Shown one piece after another: positions 15,608 to 25,055 of a stretch of 55,127 bases of DNA. The stretch's first letter is position 1. The number at the start of each line of letters is the position of its first letter. The DNA is from Flavobacterium psychrophilum (GTDB taxonomy: Bacteria; Bacteroidota; Bacteroidia; Flavobacteriales; Flavobacteriaceae): assembly GCA_945874225.1 (NCBI GenBank), contig CAMCFT010000025.1, positions 1-55,127 of the forward strand, written 5' to 3'. The translations under genes were made by a program, and so were the position numbers. The notes beneath the pieces were generated by a model, which was not told the DNA's origin, did no database searches, and saw only the letters and a list, made by a program, of their open reading frames with translations.

Positions 15608-17247
15608 CCCACTTCCTAATCAAATCGACAATTCCATTATTAGTGCTTTTAGCCATATATCACTTACTATTGGAAAGAGAAAAAATGCACGTCTTCAACA
15701 GGGTTTACTTATTGTTTAGCCTTATTTTTTCGCTTGTAATTCCGTTTATAACAATCGAAGTTATCGAGAAAATGACAAAGCCATTTATTCAAAATAATGC
15801 AATTCAAATCAATCAAGGAAGTATCGCTTTTGTTGAAGAAACTAACTATTTGCCAATTTTACTTTGGAGTATTTATGGTTTGATTACTTTCTTGCTTTCC
15901 ATCCGATTTATAAGAAATATTCTAAAAATTACTTCCAGAATTAAATCAAATACAAAAACTGATTACAAAAATGCTAAATTGGTTTTACTGAAAGAAGAAG
16001 CGCTTCCACACACTTTTTTAAACAACATTTTTATCAATGAAACTGACTTCAATAATAAAAAAATAGAGGCAGAATTATTATCACACGAATTAACTCACGT
16101 TACTCAAAAACATACTTTTGACATATTATTTATAGAAATTTTGAAAACTATTTTCTGGTTCAATCCCGTTTTTATTTTTTATAAAAAAGCCATCCAACTC
16201 AACCACGAATTTCTTGCAGATGAGAAAGTAGTGACCTCGTATGACAATGTTCCGTTTTATCAAAATTTATTACTATCAAAAGCAAACAATAATTCAGCAT
16301 ATTACTTAACCAGCAATTTAAACTATTCCTTAACCAAAAAACGATTAATTATGATGACTAAAACAACATCCCAAACCAAAGCAATTTTGAAAAAAATCGC
16401 TTTAATTCCATTTATTTTTGGATTAGTATTCTTTTTGTGTTTTAAAACAATTGCTCAAGAAAGCAACGCAATAGTTAAAGAACAATCTGACACAAAAGAA
16501 AAACCAACAATGGACAGACGAGATGAATATTACGCTGGAGTGCGAATAATATTTAAAGATTGCAGTAAAAAAATTATCGTCGATAAGCAATACGAAGAAC
16601 TTACCGCAGAGGAAAAAGACAGCTATGTTGCTCCTTATGTTCCAACTCCATTTATAGAGAAATCGCCTAGCAAAAATGAATTTACCGATTTTAAAAACGA
16701 TGGAAAATATGCTATTTGGATAGATGGAAAACACTACCCTAATTCAGAATTAAGTAGATACTCAGCTTCTGACTTTGTATATTTTGTGGGCAGTTCAGTT
16801 AAGAAAAATGCCCGAAGCAAGAAATTTCCACAGCCATTTCAATATAACTTTTACACAAAAATTTATTTTGATAAAAATTTAAAAAACTCTTGGAAAAAAT
16901 TTGGCGGAAAAGAAATAATAAGTACTCGAAACTGCAAGGATCCGTGGGATAAAACTAACAATTTTGAAGAATCAAAAACAACTTTTAAGGAGGATAAAAA
17001 CTCCAAAACTCAAATTTCAGGTATTGAAAAATATTTTGAGGAAACCATTTTTATAATTAAAGATGAAAAAGGCAATCGAATTGGCGAGAAAAAATTCAAC
17101 GAACTTTCAAAGGAAGAAATGAAACATATCCCACCTCCTCCGCCACCTGCATATAAAAGAGAAAATCAAAACGCTCAACAAACTGAAGATGCAAAAAATG
17201 CAAAAGGACCAAAATCAGTTGAAATAATTATGGCGCAAGGCAAGTAA
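15604..17247 (+). CDS. M56 family membrane peptidase (BlaR1-like sensor)
   Basis: 547 residues. N-terminal membrane helices (~5-22, 34-52, 85-103); a cytoplasmic zinc-protease domain with HELTH at 161-165 and HEFLADE at 201-207; a further helix at ~263-285; then a C-terminal periplasmic region containing two related segments (IIFKDCSKKIIVDKQYEELT and FIIKDEKGNRIGEKKFNELS). Unlike BlaR1 there is no penicillin-binding domain, so the signal is unknown. Paired with and translationally coupled to the BlaI-type repressor by a 4-bp overlap. Confidence 0.9.
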   Translation: MTHFLIKSTIPLLVLLAIYHLLLEREKMHVFNRVYLLFSLIFSLVIPFITIEVIEKMTKPFIQNNAIQINQGSIAFVEETNYLPILLWSIYGLITFLLSIRFIRNILKITSRIKSNTKTDYKNAKLVLLKEEALPHTFLNNIFINETDFNNKKIEAELLSHELTHVTQKHTFDILFIEILKTIFWFNPVFIFYKKAIQLNHEFLADEKVVTSYDNVPFYQNLLLSKANNNSAYYLTSNLNYSLTKKRLIMMTKTTSQTKAILKKIALIPFIFGLVFFLCFKTIAQESNAIVKEQSDTKEKPTMDRRDEYYAGVRIIFKDCSKKIIVDKQYEELTAEEKDSYVAPYVPTPFIEKSPSKNEFTDFKNDGKYAIWIDGKHYPNSELSRYSASDFVYFVGSSVKKNARSKKFPQPFQYNFYTKIYFDKNLKNSWKKFGGKEIISTRNCKDPWDKTNNFEESKTTFKEDKNSKTQISGIEKYFEETIFIIKDEKGNRIGEKKFNELSKEEMKHIPPPPPPAYKRENQNAQQTEDAKNAKGPKSVEIIMAQGK

Positions 17248-17257
17248 AATAATAGTA

Positions 17258-17359
17258 CGGATAAAAGCTGATTTTATTAGTTGTTTAATACAATTTTAAA
17301 TCTGTTTTTATCCGTGTTTTTACGAAGTAAATCCGTTTGATTCGTGTTCTATTTTTATA
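17258..17359. repeat. 102-bp direct repeat, right copy
   Basis: 99/102 identical to 15026-15127, same orientation. It lies directly between the M56 gene and the convergent saccharopine dehydrogenase gene and can fold into the same hairpin. Confidence 0.9.
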
Positions 17360-17361
17360 AT

Positions 17362-18723
17362 TTATTTATCAGGATTATACCCCAAATAAGGAACCGCTTC
17401 CTCTTTGAAAACAACACCATATTCTTCTAATTCTTTCAAAATAGGCAAATAAACTTCTTCCCGAATAGGGAGCTGGACTCCAGGAGTTTTAATCTTGCCG
17501 TTCAAGATTAATAATGTTGCCATTGCAAGGGGCAAACCAACGGTTTTCGCCATTGCAGTATAGGTTTGATTTTCGCCGATGCAAACCATTTTAGAATCTA
17601 TTTGCTCTTTTTTGCCATTTATTTCATACCCAAATTTATGATACATCACAATCATATCCTTGTCTTTGGGCTGAAGCGTCCAACTGTCTCCAAGGATTTT
17701 TTCAAGAATTTGTGCTGGAGTGGCGTTTTTTAATCCAACTTTTTTGTTGCTATTGAACAAATCCAACTCCAAAAGTTTATCCCACATAATATCGTCCTGA
17801 TCGATTTTTAAAATCAAACGCATTTTGCTTTCAACAGAATCCGTTGGATGATAGGGTAGAAAAGAATTTACGAATTGTCTATAATTCATATTCTCGGAAT
17901 CTTCCATAACATAGCTGTCATCAGTCATTCCGAGTTGTACAAACATATTCCAAGCTTTCGAAAAACCCACTCTTCGAATAGTTCCTCTATATAAAGTAAG
18001 GATGTTTTCTAAACCATAAATGTCAAGATATTTGAGTGAATCTCTATTCGAATAGGCTTCAAATCTGCCATATCCTTCTACTTCGAGAAATTCGGTTCTG
18101 CGGAATAAATTCCAATACGGTATGTATTTATACGTTCCTTCCTGAAGAAATTTTGCAGCACCACCTTGACCGGCAAGAACAACATTTCGTGGCGCCCAGG
18201 TAAATTTATAATTCCAAACATTTGTATCCGATTCTGGAGCCACTAAACCTCCACAAAAGGATTCAAACAAAAGCATTTTTCCTCCTTTTTTCCTGATTTC
18301 ATTAATAACTTTCATCGCGCTCATATGGTCAATCCCGGGATCAAGACCAATTTCATTCATAAAAATCAAATTGTTTTCTTTTGCCAAAGCATCTAATTCC
18401 TGCATCGCATCACTCACATAGGATGCCGTTGCCATATGTTTTTTATAAACTATACAATCCTTGGCAACCTCAATATGAAGATGTGCTGGTAACATCGAAA
18501 TCACAATATCTGCTTTTTGAATAGCGTTCTTTCTTTGATTTTCATCAAAAACATCTAATGCAATTGCTGTTGCGTTAGGATGATTATTAATCTTGTTTTT
18601 AGCTGATTCCAATGATAAATCCCCAATAACAAGATGCAAATTCTCTTCATCTGACTTATTTAAAAGATATTGAATTAGTGACGAAGCCGATCTTCCCGCT
18701 CCAATGATTAGAATTTCTCTCAT
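17362..18723 (-). CDS. Saccharopine dehydrogenase family protein
   Basis: 453 residues from the ATG at 18723; the earlier ATG at 18744 overlaps the promoter and is rejected. The N-terminal Rossmann motif is ILIIGAGRSASSLIQYLL. It continues with DVFDENQR, SMLPAHLHIEVAKDCI and FMNEIGLDPGIDHMSA, characteristic of the LYS9-type saccharopine dehydrogenase / carboxynorspermidine dehydrogenase superfamily. Likely NAD(P)-dependent, in lysine degradation or polyamine synthesis. Sequence features (AKTVGLPLAMATLLILNGKI) are closer to the saccharopine side, but the substrate is inferred only. Confidence 0.85.
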   Translation of the reverse strand: MREILIIGAGRSASSLIQYLLNKSDEENLHLVIGDLSLESAKNKINNHPNATAIALDVFDENQRKNAIQKADIVISMLPAHLHIEVAKDCIVYKKHMATASYVSDAMQELDALAKENNLIFMNEIGLDPGIDHMSAMKVINEIRKKGGKMLLFESFCGGLVAPESDTNVWNYKFTWAPRNVVLAGQGGAAKFLQEGTYKYIPYWNLFRRTEFLEVEGYGRFEAYSNRDSLKYLDIYGLENILTLYRGTIRRVGFSKAWNMFVQLGMTDDSYVMEDSENMNYRQFVNSFLPYHPTDSVESKMRLILKIDQDDIMWDKLLELDLFNSNKKVGLKNATPAQILEKILGDSWTLQPKDKDMIVMYHKFGYEINGKKEQIDSKMVCIGENQTYTAMAKTVGLPLAMATLLILNGKIKTPGVQLPIREEVYLPILKELEEYGVVFKEEAVPYLGYNPDK

Positions 18724-18741
18724 AATTACATAAATATAACA

Positions 18742-18772
18742 CAAATATATATAATTGTTGTATTTATAACAA
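18742..18772 (-). promoter_or_regulatory. Promoter of the saccharopine dehydrogenase family gene
   Basis: On the minus strand, TTG (18772-18770) and TATATTTG (18749-18742) with a 20-bp spacer, about 20 bp before the chosen ATG. Confidence 0.7.
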
Positions 18773-18836
18773 ATAGTGATTGATTAAAAATAAAAATGTT
18801 TAAATTAATGCAAACAAAAAGTATCGTTAAAATTAA

Positions 18837-18865
18837 TTGCCTTTGATTAGAAAGAGATACTTTTG
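18837..18865 (+). promoter_or_regulatory. Promoter of the DUF423 gene
   Basis: TTG at 18837-18839 and TACTTTTG at 18858-18865 (18-bp spacer), 19 bp before the ATG. Confidence 0.7.
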
Positions 18866-18884
18866 CATAGTAAAAAAATAAAAA

Positions 18885-19271
18885 ATGGACAAAAAAATAA
18901 TTTCTACAGGAGCAATTTTTGGAATGTTAGCCATCATTTTAGGAGCATTTGGCGCACACGCTTTAAAAAAAGTTTTATCAATCGAAGAACTTTCCACATT
19001 CGAAACTGGAGTGAAATATCAAATGTATCACGCCTTATTTTTAGTGTTCATTGGAACGATAAATGAGCTCTCTCAAAAAGCAAAGAAGACAATCTATTAT
19101 TTGGTAGTTTTTGGCGTAATTTTCTTTTCAGGTTCCATTTATTTATTGGCAACAAACAACCTTACCTCATTTGACTTTAAAGTAATTGGATTTATAACCC
19201 CTGTGGGCGGACTCCTATTAATACTGGCTTGGGGCGTTTTATTTATGCAATTTTTAAAGAAAAAATCATAA
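18885..19271 (+). CDS. DUF423 membrane protein
   Basis: 128 residues with four hydrophobic helices. The N-terminal half carries the DUF423 signature: GAIFGMLAIILGAFGAHALK, then FETGVKYQMYHALFL. These small inner-membrane proteins are widespread and of unknown function. Length matches the family (120-130 aa). Own promoter; the next gene, pckA, has a separate promoter, so it is probably monocistronic. Confidence 0.92.
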   Translation: MDKKIISTGAIFGMLAIILGAFGAHALKKVLSIEELSTFETGVKYQMYHALFLVFIGTINELSQKAKKTIYYLVVFGVIFFSGSIYLLATNNLTSFDFKVIGFITPVGGLLLILAWGVLFMQFLKKKS

Positions 19272-19308
19272 AGTTTAGATAAAAAATTTCTAACTGAAAA
19301 ATAATTTC

Positions 19309-19316
19309 TACTTTTG
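19309..19316 (+). promoter_or_regulatory. pckA -7 promoter element (TACTTTTG)
   Basis: TACTTTTG is identical to the -7 of the upstream DUF423 gene and lies 33 bp before the pckA ATG. A TTG at -33 is not evident. Confidence 0.55.
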
Positions 19317-19349
19317 CGCGCATAAATTAAACACACAACACACAAATTT

Positions 19350-20951
19350 ATGGACAACTACGCCTTGTTTACGAAATCGATTTCGTTAAAAAATTTAGGA
19401 ATCGAAAACGCAACCATTCATTATCAATTATCTGCGGAAGAATTACACGAAATTACCTTGCAATCTGAACAAGGAATCGAAAATTCGACTGGAGCTTTAG
19501 CAGTCAATACTGGAGAATTTACTGGACGCTCACCAAAAGATCGATTTATTGTAAAAGACAGTATTACGGAAGACAAAGTGTGGTGGGGAAAAGTCAATAT
19601 TCCTTTCGAACCAGAAGCTTTTGACGCATTATATAATAAAGTAACAGCTTATTTGTCCAATAAAGAAGTTTTTGTAAGAGACTCTTTTGTATGTTCAGAT
19701 GCAAATTATAGACTAAATGTCCGTGTTGTTACCGAAACCGCTTGGGCTAATTTGTTTTGTTTCAATATGTTCTTGAGACCTGAAATAGAAGAATTAGACC
19801 ATTTCACACCTGAATGGACTTTACTTTGTGTTCCAAGTTTTCTTGCTGACCCAGCAATTGACGGAACTCGTCAAAGCAATTTTGCTATTCTAGATTTTAC
19901 CAGAAAAATTGCACTCATTGGAGGAACAGGCTACACAGGCGAAATGAAAAAAGGAATTTTTTCAGCTTTGAATTTTATCCTGCCGGTCTTCAAAAATACG
20001 TTGCCAATGCATTGCAGTGCCAATGTGGGAGATGAAGGTGATACCGCTATTTTCTTTGGATTATCAGGAACAGGAAAAACGACTTTATCGGCAGATCCAG
20101 CTCGAAAACTAATTGGCGACGATGAACACGGTTGGACGAACGAAAATACTGTTTTCAATTTCGAAGGCGGATGTTATGCAAAAGTGATTAATTTGACAGA
20201 CGAAAACGAACCTGATATTTTTAGATCCATAAAAAAAGGCGCTATTTTAGAAAATGTAGTTTTCAAAGAAGGAACTAATGAAGTGGATTATGAAGACGTT
20301 TCCATAACACCTAACACTAGAGTTAGTTATCCAATTTATCATATAGACAATATCCAAGAAGGGTCGATTGGAAAAAATCCAAAAAACATTTTCTTCCTTA
20401 CAGCAGATTCATTTGGGATTTTGCCTCCAATTTCAAAACTGACACCAGGTCAAGCTGCCTATCATTTTATTTCTGGTTACACAGCAAAAGTAGCAGGAAC
20501 CGAAGCTGGAGTTACAGAACCTCAGCCCAATTTTTCAGCTTGTTTTGGAGCACCATTTATGCCATTGCATCCAACAAAATATGCAGAAATGTTGAGCAAA
20601 AAAATGAAAGACGCCAATGTAAAAGTTTGGCTCATCAATACTGGTTGGACGGGAGGTCCTTATGGAACGGGAAGTCGTATGAAATTGAAATACACACGAG
20701 CAATGATTACAGCTGCATTAAACGGAGAATTGGATAATGTAGATTATGTGAATCACAGTGTTTTTGGCATTGCAGAACCACAATCTTGTCCTAATGTTCC
20801 AAGTGAAATATTAAATCCAAGAAATACCTGGGAAGACCCAAATTTATACGATATAAAAGCGGTAGAATTAGCTCAAAAATTCAAAGCTAATTTTACCAAA
20901 TTTGAAGAGTTTGCCAATACCGAAATTATGGAAGGAGCTCCGCTGGTTTAG
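19350..20951 (+). CDS. pckA: Phosphoenolpyruvate carboxykinase (ATP)
   Basis: 533 residues; converts oxaloacetate plus ATP to PEP, ADP and CO2, the entry step of gluconeogenesis. Motifs: TGRSPKDRF (substrate-binding Arg), GLSGTGKTTLSADP (kinase-1a P-loop), LIGDDEHGW (metal-binding) and the SFGILPPISKLTP region. Length and motif order fit the ATP-dependent class, not the GTP class. Monocistronic with promoter and terminator. Confidence 0.98.
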   Translation: MDNYALFTKSISLKNLGIENATIHYQLSAEELHEITLQSEQGIENSTGALAVNTGEFTGRSPKDRFIVKDSITEDKVWWGKVNIPFEPEAFDALYNKVTAYLSNKEVFVRDSFVCSDANYRLNVRVVTETAWANLFCFNMFLRPEIEELDHFTPEWTLLCVPSFLADPAIDGTRQSNFAILDFTRKIALIGGTGYTGEMKKGIFSALNFILPVFKNTLPMHCSANVGDEGDTAIFFGLSGTGKTTLSADPARKLIGDDEHGWTNENTVFNFEGGCYAKVINLTDENEPDIFRSIKKGAILENVVFKEGTNEVDYEDVSITPNTRVSYPIYHIDNIQEGSIGKNPKNIFFLTADSFGILPPISKLTPGQAAYHFISGYTAKVAGTEAGVTEPQPNFSACFGAPFMPLHPTKYAEMLSKKMKDANVKVWLINTGWTGGPYGTGSRMKLKYTRAMITAALNGELDNVDYVNHSVFGIAEPQSCPNVPSEILNPRNTWEDPNLYDIKAVELAQKFKANFTKFEEFANTEIMEGAPLV

Positions 20952-20970
20952 TTAATTATAATTCAAAGAC

Positions 20971-21002
20971 AAAAAAGCTGTTCATTATGGACGGCTTTTT
21001 TT
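20971..21002 (+). terminator. Terminator after pckA
   Basis: AAAAAAGCTGTTC-ATTAT-GGACGGCTTTTTTT, an imperfect stem ending in a T7 run. Confidence 0.8.
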
Positions 21003-21098
21003 ATGTAAAATCAGTTCAAAAATTCATAACAAACGGTAACTTTTGACGTTAAATGCATACTAATCAGCATCAATCATATTCAATCAAAATCAATCGTT

Positions 21099-22199
21099 AT
21101 GTTAAAACAATTCTTCCTCCTTTGTTCCGGAGCCGACAAAAACCTACTCGAAGGTTGCTCTGAAGGTGAACAAACTAAATATGTCGGTATTGGCGCCACT
21201 GTTTTCTTTACTGCAGTTATGGCCTTCATTGCCAGTTCTTATGCTCTTTTTACCGTTTTTGATGATCCATATGTTGCAATGGGATTTGGTCTGGTTTGGG
21301 GTTTGCTCATTTTTAATTTAGATAGATTTATCGTATCCACAATTAGAAAAAGAGATAAATTCAGCAGCGAATTTTTGCAGGCTAGTCCACGAATTATTTT
21401 AGCAATAATAATTGCCATCGTAATTTCGAAACCATTGGAAATTAAAATTTTCGAAAAGGAAATCAACACCGTTTTATTGAAAGAGAAAAACGCAATGGCT
21501 TTGAATAACAAAAAAGAAGTTGCCAATTATTTCAAATCAGATTTAGACAAAAACAAATCAGAAACTAACAATCTGAAAGCTGAAATCACAAAGAAAGAAA
21601 AAGAGGTAAATACCTTGTATGAAACTTATATTACCGAAGCCGAAGGCACAAAAGGCACAATGAAATTAGGGAAAGGACCTGTTTTTAAGGAGAAAATCGC
21701 CAAACATAATTTGGCTTCAGCCGAACTGGATTCTCTGAGAAAAACCAACTTAGCGAAAATTGCAATCAACGACAAAAAAGCTACAACTTTACAAGCTGAT
21801 TTAGACAAAAAGGTAACCGAAACACAGCCCATAATTGAAGGTTTTGATGGTTTAATGGCTAGGATTAATGCATTGGACAAACTGCCTTTGATTCCTTCAT
21901 TATTTATAATGCTGCTGTTTTTAGCAATTGAAACTTCACCAATTATAGCAAAATTATTATCTCCAAAAGGCGAATATGATTATAAATTGGAAGATTTGGA
22001 AACAGCATTGAAAGCCACTTTGACACAAGGCAAATACCAACGCAATTTATTAGTAAAAACCAGCGCATCAATGCACGATAAAGTGTATGAAGATATTGCT
22101 CAGGACAAAGAATTATATAAACTGCAACGTCAGAAAGCAACTGAATTATTGGAACTCCAAGCGCATAATTTTGTAGAGAAACAAAAGAAAACTTTTTGA
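21099..22199 (+). CDS. DUF4407 membrane protein
   Basis: 366 residues. It begins LKQFFLLCSGADKNLLEGCS and GEQTKYVGIGATVFFTAV, the DUF4407 signature. Helices lie at about 30-50, 57-76 and 97-116. A long Lys/Glu-rich coiled coil follows (about 120-240), then a fourth hydrophobic helix (~265-282) and a charged C-terminal tail. Function unknown. The coiled coil between membrane helices suggests a scaffold or mechanosensing role, but this is speculation. Convergent with the Moco cluster. Confidence 0.88.
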   Translation: MLKQFFLLCSGADKNLLEGCSEGEQTKYVGIGATVFFTAVMAFIASSYALFTVFDDPYVAMGFGLVWGLLIFNLDRFIVSTIRKRDKFSSEFLQASPRIILAIIIAIVISKPLEIKIFEKEINTVLLKEKNAMALNNKKEVANYFKSDLDKNKSETNNLKAEITKKEKEVNTLYETYITEAEGTKGTMKLGKGPVFKEKIAKHNLASAELDSLRKTNLAKIAINDKKATTLQADLDKKVTETQPIIEGFDGLMARINALDKLPLIPSLFIMLLFLAIETSPIIAKLLSPKGEYDYKLEDLETALKATLTQGKYQRNLLVKTSASMHDKVYEDIAQDKELYKLQRQKATELLELQAHNFVEKQKKTF

Positions 22200-22260
22200 T
22201 TTAGTAGTTAGATTTGATAATTGTACCCAATGGGTTAACTTATAAAATAACTTCTTATCT

Positions 22261-23169
22261 TTAGTGCTGCTTTCCTTCAACAACCCTAAAAATGTGCAGA
22301 AGAGATGGAAACAAGGCATCCATAGATTCCTGAGCTCCTTTAGTAGAACCGGGCAAGGTCATAATAAGTGTCTTCCCTTTCATTCCAGCAATACCGCGTG
22401 ATAACATTGAAAACGGTGTTCTATCTTGACCATAATTGCGTGCGGCTTCCATAATACCTGGTATTTCTCTATCTAAAAGTGGTTTTATGGCTTCTGGGGA
22501 GTTATCTCTTGGCGAAAGCCCAGTTCCTCCTGTTAGTATAATAAGGTCTATATTTTGTGCATATAAATCCAAGACTTTTTCTTGAATTCCAATAGTATCA
22601 TCTGATATGATGGAATAATCGCTAATGCCAACATTGCAGGATTCTAATTTTTGAATAATTGCTTTCCCGGCTTTATCAAATTTACTGCCTGCAGAAATAC
22701 TATCGGAACATACAATTACAGCCGCTTTCAAATCGGTTCGGAATTTATCGGTAAAATCAGATTTCCCGCCTTTTTTCTCCAATAATTTGATGGAATGAAT
22801 TTCGATTCCTTTATCTATAGGTTTCAGCATATCATACATCGTTAATGCCACAACCGATGCGCCGTGCATTGCCTCTACCTCTACTCCTGTTTTGTAAATG
22901 GTATGCACTTCAACTTCAATACTGATTTCCAACTCCTTTATAGTATAACGAACAGCGGTAAATTCTACTGGAATGGGATGACAATCCGGAATCATATCGC
23001 TGGTGCGTTTTACGGCAAAGAGTCCAGCGGTTTTCGCCATTTCAAAAACATCTCCTTTTGGAACTGTTTTATTGACAATGGCGTCAATTGTTTCTTTTTT
23101 ACTGACTTTTAAAATTGCTTGCGCTTTTGCAATGCGAAGGGTACTCGATTTGAATGTTATATCTACCAT
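22261..23169 (-). CDS. moaCB: MoaC-MoaB fusion: cyclic pyranopterin monophosphate synthase / adenylyltransferase-type
   Basis: 302 residues in two domains. Residues 1-150 are MoaC ([50 protein letters not shown]), which converts the MoaA product to cyclic pyranopterin monophosphate. Residues ~155-302 are MoaB/MogA ([40 protein letters not shown]), which adenylylates molybdopterin before Mo insertion. The fusion joins an early and a late Moco step. Last gene of the minus-strand Moco cluster. Confidence 0.93.
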   Translation of the reverse strand: MVDITFKSSTLRIAKAQAILKVSKKETIDAIVNKTVPKGDVFEMAKTAGLFAVKRTSDMIPDCHPIPVEFTAVRYTIKELEISIEVEVHTIYKTGVEVEAMHGASVVALTMYDMLKPIDKGIEIHSIKLLEKKGGKSDFTDKFRTDLKAAVIVCSDSISAGSKFDKAGKAIIQKLESCNVGISDYSIISDDTIGIQEKVLDLYAQNIDLIILTGGTGLSPRDNSPEAIKPLLDREIPGIMEAARNYGQDRTPFSMLSRGIAGMKGKTLIMTLPGSTKGAQESMDALFPSLLHIFRVVEGKQH

Positions 23170-23206
23170 TTGAAGTTTGAAATTAGAAGTTAGGTTTGTT
23201 CTATAG

Positions 23207-23226
23207 CCAACGGTTTCAACCGTTGG
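23207..23226. repeat. Short palindrome between moaE and moaCB
   Basis: CCAACGG-TTTCAA-CCGTTGG, a 7-bp perfect stem without a T run. It could be an intercistronic RNA hairpin or a dispersed palindromic unit. Confidence 0.6.
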
Positions 23227-23241
23227 TTGTTTAGGTATGTT

Positions 23242-23688
23242 TTAAGGTTGATTTTTTTTCCAGACATAAGAATCATCTTCAAAAATTTCTTTTCCCCAGA
23301 TGGGCGTCATCGCTTTTATTTGTTCGACAATATCTTGACAGGCATCAAAGGCTTCTTTGCGGTGTTTAGAAGAAACAAATACAAACAGACATATTTCGCC
23401 TGCTTTTACCACTCCAAGGCTATGATAAATATGCATACACACTAAATTGTATTTGGCAAAAGCCGCTTCTCGTATTTCGTAAAAAAGTTCATCCGCCATA
23501 TCCTGATAGGCTTCATAATTGATAGCAACCACAGTTTTATCCTCAATTATATCGTTTCGAACTTGTCCCAAAAAAATGTCGTGTGCTCCAATATCAGTTT
23601 TTGAGCTGTGTTTGGCAATGCTATTGGCGATAAAATCAGGGGTTATTGGACCATTAATGAACACATTGTGCTTTTTTTTCTCTTTCAT
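23242..23688 (-). CDS. moaE: Molybdopterin synthase catalytic subunit MoaE
   Basis: 148 residues. It contains GQVRNDIIEDKTVVAINYEA and IYHSLGVVKAGEICLFVFVSS, with the catalytic Lys region RKEAFDACQDIVEQIKAMTPIWGKE. It transfers sulfur from thiocarboxylated MoaD to cyclic pyranopterin monophosphate to make the dithiolene. It overlaps the upstream moeB by 4 bp, so it is translationally coupled. Confidence 0.95.
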   Translation of the reverse strand: MKEKKKHNVFINGPITPDFIANSIAKHSSKTDIGAHDIFLGQVRNDIIEDKTVVAINYEAYQDMADELFYEIREAAFAKYNLVCMHIYHSLGVVKAGEICLFVFVSSKHRKEAFDACQDIVEQIKAMTPIWGKEIFEDDSYVWKKNQP

Positions 23689-24809
23689 AGTAAGGTTTTA
23701 TAATTTGTATTTTTCCAATTTTCAATACCTCCAGACAAACTAAATGCTTGACAATTAGGAAATGTTTTTTTTAATAATTGTACACCTTTTGCACTACGTT
23801 GACCCGTTTTGCAAAAGACCACTATTTTATTTTCTTGTGAAATGGTCGAAACTAAATTTTCAAATTCACTCAATGGAATTAATGTAAAATAAAATTCATC
23901 CACATCTGGAAGTTCACCCTTTTCACGAACGTCAATTATGGTGATTTTTTCTTTTATTCTAAGAATATCAAATTCTTCGACGGAAAGCGTTTCAATATTA
24001 AAATTCGCATTACAATTCCATTCATAATTATAGTCTAAAAAAGCTTTTTTGCTTCTTGGAAAATCGACAATTTGATTTGCATTCGAACTAATTTCAAAAT
24101 CATAAAAGGAATTTTCTAAGGCATTGTACGAAATTATTTTATTGGTCAATGCCTTGCCGACACCCGTAATGATTTTCAGTGCTTCGGTGGCTTGCATTGT
24201 TCCAATGATTCCCGGAATCACGCCTAAAACGCCTACATCATTACACGAAGTTGCTGATGCCGAATCGGGTGCTTTTGGAAATAAATCACGGTAATTGGTT
24301 TTACTATTGGTGTCTTTATCCACAAGATTAAAAACGCCAATTTGTCCTTCAAAACGCAAAACAGCACCATAAACCAATGGTTTGTCAAGCAACACGCAGG
24401 CGTCATTTATGAGGTATCGCGTGGCAAAATTATCGGAGCCATCGATGATAATATCGTAGTTTTCCAGAATTTCTAGTGCATTTTTATTGGTAATTTGAAA
24501 ATTATAGGCTTGGATTTTAATTTCTGGGTTGAGTGCTTCTAATCTTTTGGCAGCCGTAATTGCTTTTGATAGGCCTATATCATCAACTGTATAGAGAATT
24601 TGACGTTGTAGATTTGACATTTCGATTACATCAAAATCCACAACGCCAATCGCTCCCACACCGGCAGCTGCAAGGTATTGCAAGGCAGGGCAACCCAAAC
24701 CGCCTGCACCAATTATCAATACTTTTGCTTGAGTAATTTTGTCCTGACCCAGTTGCCCAATTTCTTTGAGTTGTACTTGTCTTTGGTATCTAATATTATG
24801 TAAATTCAT
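23685..24809 (-). CDS. moeB: MoeB/ThiF-type adenylyltransferase with C-terminal rhodanese domain
   Basis: 374 residues. Residues 1-240 are the E1-like adenylating domain (RYQRQVQLKEIGQLGQ, nucleotide loop GAGGLGCPALQYLAAAGVG, DGSDNFATRYLIND). The C-terminal ~100 residues are a rhodanese domain with active-site Cys in VVFCKTGQRSAKG. The enzyme adenylates the MoaD C-terminal Gly-Gly and can itself load sulfur via the rhodanese Cys, as in eukaryotic MOCS3. It lies next to moaD and moaE, which supports a Moco rather than thiamin role. Confidence 0.93.
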   Translation of the reverse strand: MNLHNIRYQRQVQLKEIGQLGQDKITQAKVLIIGAGGLGCPALQYLAAAGVGAIGVVDFDVIEMSNLQRQILYTVDDIGLSKAITAAKRLEALNPEIKIQAYNFQITNKNALEILENYDIIIDGSDNFATRYLINDACVLLDKPLVYGAVLRFEGQIGVFNLVDKDTNSKTNYRDLFPKAPDSASATSCNDVGVLGVIPGIIGTMQATEALKIITGVGKALTNKIISYNALENSFYDFEISSNANQIVDFPRSKKAFLDYNYEWNCNANFNIETLSVEEFDILRIKEKITIIDVREKGELPDVDEFYFTLIPLSEFENLVSTISQENKIVVFCKTGQRSAKGVQLLKKTFPNCQAFSLSGGIENWKNTNYKTLL

Positions 24810-24820
24810 TTTATTAAATT

Positions 24821-25054
24821 TTACCCACCTGAAAATGGCGGAAGTAAAGCTATCGTATCGTTTTCATTGATTGTTGTATTCTCTTGTATCACTTTTTTGT
24901 TTACAGCAATAGAATAGCGAGCTGTGGATAATAGAGGGAATTGTTCTTCCAAATTTTTTATCAACTCATTCGTGTCTTTTATTCCAGCCATTTTCCACGC
25001 TGATTTGCCCATAATGTCGGCAATTTGCCCAAAAAAAAGTAGGTTCATTTCCAT
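24821..25054 (-). CDS. moaD: Molybdopterin synthase sulfur carrier MoaD
   Basis: 77 residues, ubiquitin-like beta-grasp protein. It ends IALLPPFSGG, the Gly-Gly C-terminus that is adenylated by MoeB and thiocarboxylated. It sits 11 bp before moeB and 1 bp after mobA in the operon. Confidence 0.95.
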   Translation of the reverse strand: MEMNLLFFGQIADIMGKSAWKMAGIKDTNELIKNLEEQFPLLSTARYSIAVNKKVIQENTTINENDTIALLPPFSGG

Positions 25055-25055
25055 T

